Position numbers and translations under genes: made by a program
Part shown: positions 56,992-64,000 of the stretch, piece by piece
How the letters are laid out: every line of letters begins with the position of its first letter
Position numbering within the stretch: the first letter of the stretch is position 1
Source: Pycnococcus provasolii
Lineage: Eukaryota > Chlorophyta > Pseudoscourfieldiophyceae > Pseudoscourfieldiales
Direction: 5' to 3'
Length of the DNA stretch: 64,000 nucleotides
NCBI GenBank assembly: GCA_049487715.1
Contig: CP150559.1
Coordinates: 124,001 to 188,000 of the forward strand
Notes under the pieces: model-generated
Databases searched by the model: none
The model's input: only the letters and a program-made list of their open reading frames with translations
Told to the model about the DNA's origin: nothing

Positions 56992-57843
56992 TCAAGCCCA
57001 CGTGCCATCGACGAGAAAAGGCGATCGGCCTGCCCATGAAGACCACGTCGCGTCGTCGGTGGTGAGCAGGTCGGCGACGAAGGCGCCAACGTTGGCGATG
57101 TGCGTGGTCTTCGCATCAAAGATGCCGTTCGTGAGACGTGGTAGCGCAAGGTAGCCCTCCGGCGGCGCGACGCCCTCGAGCAGGTCGTCCGGACGCACGA
57201 CGACCGTCTCCACGCCAGCGCACGCTTCGCTAGTAGCGACGCTCGTTGCCTCGACGGAGTCCGCGTACGGCGGGAGCGCCGCAGCGAGTGCCCCGATGAA
57301 AGCGCGCTCCACCCACCCTCGCACGCCCTCGTCGGAGCCATCCGGTGCGTCCACGCCAGCCGTGCTCAGCAACACGAACCGAAGTGGACGTGGCGTCGTT
57401 GGTGCTGCGCCACAAACGGCACGCGTGGCGTTTGCCACAAGCCTGCGCGGCTCACCAAACACGCCGTCGCGCGTGAGCCTGTGCCCGAGCATGCACACGC
57501 AAGCGTCGCATCCGTCGAGAATCCGCGCCATGCCAGTTGCGTCGAGCTCGGACACCTCCGCGTACTCCACCGCCTCTACCTCCTGTGCGAGCGCCGCGCC
57601 AGGCCGCACCACCGCCACGACGTGTGCACCCCTTGCCCTGAGCGCGGCGACGCACGCCGCCCCGCACCGCCCGGTCGCACCGAGCACCAGCACGCGCGGT
57701 CCGTCGGTTTGCCTTGCATTTGCTTGCTCTGTTCTCGTCGCGAGTCCTGCCATCCCCAAGCCCGTCAGCACTTCGCGCCTTCCGTGCGCGTGACAACGTG
57801 TGCGTATGCGACCCGTCGCATTCCTACTGACTGCGCTAGACAT
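56992..57843 (-). CDS. Plastid NAD(P)-binding SDR-like protein
   Basis: This 283-residue protein starts at the ATG at 57843. The leader has Arg-rich transit sequence and then RREVLTGLGMAGLATRTEQANA, a twin-arginine lumen-type signal. The mature part is an atypical short-chain dehydrogenase/NmrA-type Rossmann fold. VLVLGATGRCGAACVAAL carries the GxxGxxG site (about 52-58). ARILDGCDACVCMLG comes next and RFVLLSTAGVDAPDG forms the beta-4/5 region. VETVVVRPDDLLEG is the typical NAD(P)H-binding family landmark. The YxxxK catalytic pair is not evident, so a chaperone-like or electron-carrier-assembly role (as for HCF173-like proteins) is possible. A soluble NADPH enzyme in the lumen would be odd, so the leader may instead be a stromal one. 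Confidence 0.75.
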   Translation of the reverse strand: MSSAVSRNATGRIRTRCHAHGRREVLTGLGMAGLATRTEQANARQTDGPRVLVLGATGRCGAACVAALRARGAHVVAVVRPGAALAQEVEAVEYAEVSELDATGMARILDGCDACVCMLGHRLTRDGVFGEPRRLVANATRAVCGAAPTTPRPLRFVLLSTAGVDAPDGSDEGVRGWVERAFIGALAAALPPYADSVEATSVATSEACAGVETVVVRPDDLLEGVAPPEGYLALPRLTNGIFDAKTTHIANVGAFVADLLTTDDATWSSWAGRSPFLVDGTWA

Positions 57844-57909
57844 GCGAAAAGTGTGTACCTTTAATTGTTGGATCGCATAAAGGTAAACTGCTGTTGTTCG
57901 CTCGGTCGG

Positions 57910-57955
57910 GTTAGCCCTAGCCCTAACCCTAACTCTAACCCTAGCCCTAACCCTC
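57910..57955. promoter_or_regulatory. Degenerate CCCTAA array
   Basis: About seven CCCTAA-type units (some CCCTAG or CTCTAA) lie about 67 bases upstream of the SDR-like gene and in the gap before the EF-hand/WD40 gene. Confidence 0.5.
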
Positions 57956-58890
57956 GGGTTAGCCTGGAGTAACGGGCAGGAGTAACGCGGGTTGCGGAGG
58001 CGTAACGAAGCCTGCCCAAATCCAAAGGTATCACGTGATTCTCAGGCCGCAAGGACCTGCAACGCACACGTTCACGACGCCCAAGAAATGAAATGACCGC
58101 TTGGCGAGGCGCGAGGGGAATCCCGCATCGCATCGATGGTCGCATGGGCGGCATGGCCGCATCCATGGCGGCCTGATATCGCGATTAATGATGTCTGTCC
58201 GACCTGCTTGTCCGTCTTTTTCCCAACGATCCCTATGTACGATAGTTGTCAGTTGTCAGTTGTCAGTGCAGTGACCGGTGTGTCACTGTGAAGGTGGTCG
58301 AACGATCAAGGAATCTGGAAACCTTGCTGAGGCTCATTGCAAGCGCCAAGCTGTCCCGCACGCCTCTGAAAACGTCGTTATGAGTAGTGCTAACCTAATA
58401 GTTCTCGCATAGTAGAACTGCCCGGTACAGTATGTATGCACCACACACGATACGACGACGGAACGGGGGCAACGGGATCCTCAACGGGATCCCGGCCAGA
58501 TGCCAGAGTCTCCCGGCCCCACCCCCCGCGTCAACGAGTTGGCCGACCACCAGAGTACAGGTAAAGGTTCCTACCTGTTCCACAGTCCAGGCGTCCTTTC
58601 CCTGTCCCAGCCCAGATGTACATACAGTATCCCACCGACCTAACCTTAGGTGGTAGAAAGAAGAACAGTACACGAGAGAGCCCTCGAGCTCCCAGTGGTA
58701 TCTTCAGTTGTCGCGCTCCATCTTCATCCGGCATCCCTTGCCAAACGGGTCGGCCCACCAGCTCGCTCCGTCGTTCGCGCTTCATCTCTTCTCGCCTGTG
58801 GACGACTTGAGCGTTAAGTTGTCGTTAGTTGTGCTCTTCTTTGCGTGCAGTAGTACAGCGATACACTGGTACGGACCGTACGGTAGCTTT
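57956..58890. other. Intergenic, with TTGTCAG tandem repeat
   Basis: This 935-base gap contains three TTGTCAG units (58246-58266), GGATCC words near 58467-58492, and a plausible splice acceptor (TTTGCGTGCAG) about 45 bases before the next ATG, so a 5' UTR intron may lie here. No gene is supported. Confidence 0.45.
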
Positions 58891-60150
58891 ATGACCGACG
58901 TCGTTCGCAAGGCGCCGAAAAGGGAAGTCAAGAAGACAACCACCACGGAGAGAGCGAAGGCCGTCTTCAGGCAAATCGATGCAGACGGGGATGGAAAACT
59001 GACGCTGGAAGAAATGCAAGTGTGGCTCGAGAAAATGGGCGAGGAGGATATGGCCAACATGCTGATGGTTGTGCTCGACACGGACGGAGACGGCTCGGTG
59101 AGCGTCGACGAGTTTGTTTTGGGTTTTGAGAAGGGTCTGTGCGCAAAGTTCGTCCAGGAGGACGAGGATGAGGATCACTACGTCGTGTGCACTGCTTCAC
59201 TTGACGGCTTGGTGCACATGTGGAGTGCAAGTTCGGGCAAGCTCTTACATACTCTCAGCGAACACAAGGACTTCGTCACCTCGGTCAACTTCAGCCCTGA
59301 CGGAAGTCCCCACGGCAGACGAATTGTGACAAGTTCCTTCGATAAAACCGTAAAGGTTTGGGACTATGCAACCTTGCACTGCGTGGCGACTCTTGAAGGG
59401 CACGAAGATAACGCATTCGACGCCTGCTTCACCAAGGCTGGATTGCGTATCTTGAGTTGTAGCGGCGACAAAACGATCAAGGTGTGGGACGCGAAGTCGT
59501 TTCAGTGCGTGGGAACCTTGACCGGGCACGGGGACGCCGTCTTCATGACAAGGTCAAGCGCGGACGGCACGCGCATCGTGAGCGCGAGCAGGGATAACAC
59601 GGCAAAGGTGTGGGACTGCGGCTCGTACACATGCCTGATGACGCTCGCTGAGCACACGGACCACGTGATACACGCGGAATACAGCTCGTACGGCACTCTC
59701 ATCGCCACGTCGAGCTCAGACAAGACGGCGAAAGTGTGGGACGCTAAAACAGGCAAGTGCACGCATACCTTCGAGGGACACAAGGACGCCGTATTCACAG
59801 CCACGTTTAACGATCACGCGGATTTGTTGCTTACGGCGAGCTATGATAATACCGCAAAAGTGTGGTCTCTTGCTGACGGCGAGTGCAAGCTCACGCTAAC
59901 GGGTCACACCAATCACGTCAATGACGCCGCCTTTTCACCGGACGGTACGCGCATCGTCACGTGCAGCCACGACAAGACGGCGAAGATTTGGGATGCGGAA
60001 ACTGGGGAGTGCCTGCGCACGTTATCAGGCCACAAGCAGACAGTTTGGAGAACATGTTTCCGTCCCATTTGGACGCTCAGCAACGCGATGGCGCACGCGC
60101 GTGACACTGGCGACGGCAAGATCCACGACGTCAGCGCAACTCCATTTTGA
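58891..60150 (+). CDS. EF-hand/WD40 fusion protein
   Basis: The first ATG in frame is at 58891 (MTDVVRKAPKREVKKTTTT), giving 419 residues. Residues about 20-90 are a paired EF-hand (FRQIDADGDGKLTLEEMQ and LDTDGDGSVSVDEFVLGF) with complete calcium loops. Residues about 100-395 form seven WD40 blades, each with a VWD-type end (VKVWDYATLHC, IKVWDAKSFQC, AKVWDCGSYTC, AKVWDAKTGKC, AKVWSLADGEC, AKIWDAETGEC). The order EF-hands then propeller suggests calcium-dependent docking of partners. Similar fusions occur in algae and ciliates, often cilia-related; that is not shown here. TGTAA at 60169 and AATAAA follow the stop. Confidence 0.9.
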   Translation: MTDVVRKAPKREVKKTTTTERAKAVFRQIDADGDGKLTLEEMQVWLEKMGEEDMANMLMVVLDTDGDGSVSVDEFVLGFEKGLCAKFVQEDEDEDHYVVCTASLDGLVHMWSASSGKLLHTLSEHKDFVTSVNFSPDGSPHGRRIVTSSFDKTVKVWDYATLHCVATLEGHEDNAFDACFTKAGLRILSCSGDKTIKVWDAKSFQCVGTLTGHGDAVFMTRSSADGTRIVSASRDNTAKVWDCGSYTCLMTLAEHTDHVIHAEYSSYGTLIATSSSDKTAKVWDAKTGKCTHTFEGHKDAVFTATFNDHADLLLTASYDNTAKVWSLADGECKLTLTGHTNHVNDAAFSPDGTRIVTCSHDKTAKIWDAETGECLRTLSGHKQTVWRTCFRPIWTLSNAMAHARDTGDGKIHDVSATPF

Positions 60151-60168
60151 TTACATACCCGTATTGAG

Positions 60169-60173
60169 TGTAA
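60169..60173 (+). terminator. TGTAA poly(A) signal of EF-hand/WD40 gene
   Basis: TGTAA lies 18 bases after the stop, with an AATAAA about 10 bases further on. Confidence 0.5.
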
Positions 60174-61054
60174 TTTTATAAATAAAGCTAGGAAAAAACT
60201 CATCTATCTATCTTAACCAACAGAGGCATTCTTCTGCACACCATGCTGTACTGCCAAGGTACCGTCCAAGGCAAGACGGCAGGCGTGTGCTCCGCCTTGT
60301 ACTTCGCATGATTGATTGATTCTTTGTTTGCGAGTTGCGACTGATGTTCGTTCGTTGCGTCGCCTTGTGAACCTGCTGACAATGCTCACAAAGAGCCTCC
60401 GCCGCGACGTGGAAAAGCTGTTGTTCCAGAACACTTTTGACGCGCTGGAGTGTAGTGTCTTGTGTGTGACAAGCTGTTTCTTGTGAGCTCCACCTCGATC
60501 TAAACACGTGAATGTGATTGCAACAGGCAACATGCACGCCCTCTTGCTGCACGAGGAGCGCCTCATGCGCGCAGCGGCGCACTTACACTTACAAGCTACA
60601 TGTAATATACACCACCATCGAATTACCTCCATGAATTGCTGAACTTTCCCGCCTCAAAAATTCAGGGATTTGAATTTGGAATTTGCCTCTGCCTGCTTCG
60701 CGCCGCTTTTGGACCCCTCTTCCCTGCTTCACTTTTTAACTTTCTGTGTCGTCGTAGTGTCGCGCGAAAAAGTCAGGACTCAGTCGGTCTCTCTCCGTAT
60801 AAGAATATAGTCTATATATCGCTCACCTTTGTCTCTTTTATTTATTTATTATTTGCAGCAAACACGTGCAGCGAGCACGCACGCACCGCTGCATACTTTA
60901 TTATTGAGAGTATTTATTGAGAGGTGGCGAACTTTATTTATTGGTGTGGTGCGCGGTTGGCAGAAGAACCAGCAGCAGTGAGTGGTGAAAACAACAACAA
61001 CAAACAAACAACGAAACAACATATAACAACAAAAAGAAAGAGGAGGAGTGCAGC
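60174..61054. other. Intergenic region, nothing recognised
   Basis: This 880-base stretch holds an AT-rich 60800-60920 segment and a CAACAA-rich leader just before the next ATG. Minus-strand frames near 60208-60632 have no recognisable protein and no good start, so none is called. Confidence 0.45.
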
Positions 61055-61595
61055 ATGGTGGGAGTGCGCAGCAGCAGCAACAACAACGATAATATCAGCA
61101 GCCTTATGGCAGCAGCGGTGGTGGCAATTGTCTCGTTGCTACTACTTTCATCCTTCGTGGGTGTAGCTAGTGGAGACGATGAAACGAACGCGACGCCGAG
61201 CCTCGAGGAGTACGCAGTGCTCGATCCGACGGCACCCAATTATGACAGCGTGGACGATATGTCTTCGCCACAGATGATTACCGCTGCGTCACTCGTACGC
61301 GTCTCCACCGTCTTCAGCAACCGCACGGAAGGAATGGTCGCGACGCCATGGAAGATGACAGGAGGTACCATGCGCGACTTTTCCACCTACTCCATGATGG
61401 CAGGTGGAGTTAGTGGACAGCAGGCAGGACTTTTGCGTGAAGATCTGAACGACGAGAAGGTCATCTCGGTGAAAGCGAGCCCTTACGAACGCCTCACATT
61501 CTCGCTCGACAACAGCGCCAACGAAGATATTTCCTCAGCCATGTCAGATCGCATCGTCGCACTTCACGATCCGGACGGCATGGATGGACCGCACG

Positions 61596-61632
<37 letters not shown>

Positions 61633-62479
61633 AGAACCCTCCGTGCCGAGTGGTCGAGACGAAGCACCGTCGAGGAGCGCACCGAGCGGCGGGGGTGACG
61701 ACGGAGGCGACGGTCCTCCGACAATCTCAAGGAACAATCTGCTCACCTTCTCTCTCAACCTCGAGGCGGGAACGCGACTCGACAGTCTCGGCGTTTCCGT
61801 GGATTTTGACGACGATATTGGCGCCAAGGCGACACCAACCGTGCCGCTGAATGTGCTGTCACAGAGGCTTTCAGATTCCGGCGGCGACGGTCTGTGGCTG
61901 GGTGTGGACGTGTGGCTGCCGATGCTAGGATCGATCTGGAATAATGCGAGTGTCGAAGAGATCGCCCTGGAGGAGATCCGCGGCGACAATGCGAACTACT
62001 TCTTGACGAACCTTCGGCTGACGGGAGAAGGCATCACGAGCATGCCAATCACCTACAGGTCCATTCCAAATCAGCAATCATCATACCAGTCAGCACAGGC
62101 GAGTAGCACTTACGGCGATGTGCCAGTGCAGTACGGGTCTGAATGGAATATACGTGCGCAAGAAAATGAGGATATGATAACGCTCATATGTGAAATGCAC
62201 ATGGAAGTGGCGTGGTGCCGTCTGCACGCAAGCCTTGTGCAGAGGCGCGGGCCGTCATGGAGTGCTGCTCAGTACACGGCAGAAGGCAACAACAACACGC
62301 TCAATGATGATGATGATATTAATCCCAGTAGTCGTCGTCGTCGCAACCGTCGTCGTCGCCGCCGCCGCCGTAAGAACAAGAACAAGAACAATCAAGGTGA
62401 CAATACGACGAATACGACGAATACGACGACCACCAGCCACCACCACCACAACAACGATGGCTCCGACAACAACGACTAG
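61055..62479 (+). CDS. Secreted/anchored protein with Arg- and Thr-rich tail, possible 5' part of the hydrolase gene
   Basis: This 474-residue frame starts at the ATG at 61055 and has a signal peptide or anchor (AAAVVAIVSLLLLSSFVG). I do not recognise the body: ASPYERLTFSLDNSANED, a poly-Gly run (about 61600-61630), LTFSLNLEAGTRLDSLGVSV, and LWLGVDVWLPMLGSIWNN. From about 62330 it becomes RRRRNRRRRRRRR, then Lys/Asn- and Thr-rich, and stops at 62479. A hydrolase frame in another phase begins within it and also has an Arg-run/Thr-run linker. A GTAAGA donor at 62370 and a CCAG acceptor ending at 62568 would join the two in phase. So these may be one spliced gene, or a frameshifted one. Confidence 0.65.
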
Positions 62480-64000
62480 CACAACGACGACGAGTACGAC
62501 TAGCACAACAACGATGGCTCCGACAACAACGACCAGCACGACGACTACGAGTACCACCACCACTCCAGCAGTCACTCCTGCTGGTGGTAATAGGACGAGG
62601 AGGCGCCGACGTCGTCGACGCACCACCACCACCACCACCACCACCACCACCACTACCTCAGCTCCTCCGCCAGGGACTACTATCGCACCAGTCCCCGCGC
62701 CAGCCACACTGGTACCACCACCACGCCGTCCACGCGACGACTCCGCCATCTCTCGGAGGCAGCGGCAGGATCAGGAAGTGCTTGCGTCCACGGCGCGCGA
62801 GCACCTCACAACGCTTGGCGAACTAGGGCCGTTCGCGAACACGATGAAGTCTTACGATCGAGTCATGGTCGACGGGAGCTCAGGTTCGACAACTTTTGGA
62901 TCTCGCATATCTGCTCGTCTCGTCGTGCCGATGGCACCAGGAAGTAGCGGTGGTGGCGCACCCGCCACCGGCGGGTTCCCGATCATCGCGTTTGGACACG
63001 GCCTCGGTACGACGTCACGCGTGTACAGGAGCACGATCGAGCATCTCGCTTCGCACGGATACATCGTCATCGCACCGGACGTCAGGAATTTGCTCGACGG
63101 TGTCGACATGCTCGAGTGCCTTCGCTGGGTCGCCGCGCAGAGCACGCAACCTGGATCGCTCGTGTACGGAATCGCCGACGCGCAGCGCATGGGTTTGACT
63201 GGTCACTCGATGGGCGGAGGAGGCGCATTCAATGCCGCGATGCTGGCTTCGCTCGACCCTGTGCTGAAGGACACGGTGAAGGCGATCGCGCCAATCCACC
63301 CTGCACCTCTTCTGAAAGCTGACGGCGCGGTGAGTGTGCCAACATTCATCACATCAGGCACGGCCGATTTCAGCACGCCAGCCGCGATGATCACGTCGCT
63401 CGCTTACAATCACATTCGTGTTCCAAAGATCCAGGCTGTTCTCGATGGCACCGGTCATCTTGAGCAGTGCGATGGCCCCGGCGAGCTCCGCTGGACAAAG
63501 TACCTGACGGCGTGGTTCCGTCTCTACCTGAACGACGACGCGGATGCTGCGGGCGTCTTCTGGGATAAGTGGGCGACTGCATCAGGTGCAATTGGCGGAG
63601 AGCTTAGTCTTGACTCCGAGATGGCGGACGTATTTGCTGACTGTGCGGAAACCTGTCTTTCCCACCTTAGCACGGGCGTTGGTGGGCCAGATGCCATTCG
63701 TGGCACCTTCTTTTGGCCTGGTGCCGGCGGCGGTGGGTCGTCAGCAGTCTCTCCTCCTGCTGCTACTCCAACTCCCACTTCGCCTCTACCGATGCCTCCG
63801 ACGACGACATTGCCATCGCCATCGCCGTCGTCACCTTCTCCTATTTCTTCTCCTGAAACAGGCTTTAACGACGAATATGATTATATCTATTATGAGGACG
63901 ACGAATACAGCGATGCCGTGGATTCACAGACGGGTGGACGGGTCTTGACGCCGCCATCACCACTAACTCCGCGATCGTCGCCGCTGCCACCACAGCGAGA
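62457..64000 (+). CDS. Cutinase/PETase-like alpha/beta hydrolase, 3' end outside window
   Basis: The frame is open from before 62457 (first ATG shown, MAPTTTTSTTTTS) to the right edge with no stop. A Thr-rich, Arg-run, then (Thr)12 linker leads to an alpha/beta hydrolase: FPIIAFGHGLGTTSRVYRST, then LASHGYIVIAPD, then the nucleophile elbow LTGHSMGGGGAFNAA (about 63195-63240). VPTFITSGTADFSTPAAM supplies the acid and LDGTGHLEQCD the histidine. GHSMGGGG and LASHGxxVI are characteristic of the cutinase/polyester hydrolase (PETase-like) and chlorophyllase-related group. A Pro/Ser-rich tail with a short acidic Tyr-rich stretch (EYDYIYYEDDEY) follows. With the upstream signal-bearing frame it would be a secreted esterase. 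Substrate unknown. Confidence 0.8.
   Translation, partial: MAPTTTTSTTTTSTTSTTTMAPTTTTSTTTTSTTTTPAVTPAGGNRTRRRRRRRRTTTTTTTTTTTTSAPPPGTTIAPVPAPATLVPPPRRPRDDSAISRRQRQDQEVLASTAREHLTTLGELGPFANTMKSYDRVMVDGSSGSTTFGSRISARLVVPMAPGSSGGGAPATGGFPIIAFGHGLGTTSRVYRSTIEHLASHGYIVIAPDVRNLLDGVDMLECLRWVAAQSTQPGSLVYGIADAQRMGLTGHSMGGGGAFNAAMLASLDPVLKDTVKAIAPIHPAPLLKADGAVSVPTFITSGTADFSTPAAMITSLAYNHIRVPKIQAVLDGTGHLEQCDGPGELRWTKYLTAWFRLYLNDDADAAGVFWDKWATASGAIGGELSLDSEMADVFADCAETCLSHLSTGVGGPDAIRGTFFWPGAGGGGSSAVSPPAATPTPTSPLPMPPTTTLPSPSPSSPSPISSPETGFNDEYDYIYYEDDEYSDAVDSQTGGRVLTPPSPLTPRSSPLPPQR

Noticed and set aside
60208-60632. Minus-strand Cys/Arg-rich frames after the EF-hand/WD40 gene
   Set aside because: Overlapping frames of similar length, none protein-like; the region is more likely 3' UTR and spacer.

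Overview
This window is nuclear DNA from a eukaryote, most probably a photosynthetic unicellular green alga of prasinophyte-like type. Genes stand alone on both strands with 25 to about 900 bases between them. One clear GT-AG intron is visible (16097-16315). Several proteins point to a plastid: a fibrillin-type lipid-associated protein, a TPR protein and a short-chain-dehydrogenase-like protein with twin-arginine lumen-type leaders, and a membrane-anchored DnaJ-type zinc-finger protein. A plant-type HD2/nucleoplasmin-fold protein fits the green lineage. So does the pentamer TGTAA just downstream of most stop codons, which is the known poly(A) signal of chlorophyte algae. The species cannot be named from the sequence.

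Layout. 1-9.1 kb: a partial EF-hand gene, an Integrator subunit 6-like gene, a nine-repeat INT_rpt-type protein and an APC5-like gene. 9.2-19.8 kb: an RGG-tailed unknown, an FHA protein, haspin kinase, a diverged Pth2, the HD2-like protein and a large Q/P-rich unknown. 19.8-21.4 kb: a gene-poor, partly AT-rich gap with a strong hairpin. 21.4-35.3 kb: a WD-type (TAF1C-like) protein, MRM1-like rRNA methyltransferase, an EF-hand protein, ALG2, a WBP11-like splicing factor, a kelch protein, a TDRD3-like protein, the lumenal TPR protein and ribosomal protein S3. 36-46 kb: the plastid zinc-finger protein, a 130-base poly-T tract and a 2508-residue polycystin-type channel with six repeated ectodomain modules. 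46-55.7 kb: fibrillin, a DUF3431-type secreted protein, an unknown, a kinesin, an unknown and LEO1. 55.8-56.7 kb: a deleted retroelement with PAT-type split direct repeats and a DIRS-like RNase H remnant. 57-64 kb: the SDR-like protein, an EF-hand/WD40 fusion, a secreted unknown and a cutinase/PETase-like alpha/beta hydrolase running off the window.

Most genes are unrelated housekeeping functions: transcription (INTS6, LEO1, WBP11, TAF1C-like), chromatin and cell cycle (haspin, APC5, HD2-like, kinesin), translation (uS3, MRM1, Pth2), glycosylation (ALG2) and plastid upkeep. There is no operon logic. What they share is promoter sequence: short CCCTAA/TTAGGG arrays sit upstream of about twelve genes, mostly in divergent promoters, and never between convergent 3' ends. 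No tRNA, rRNA, CRISPR array or viral gene was seen.
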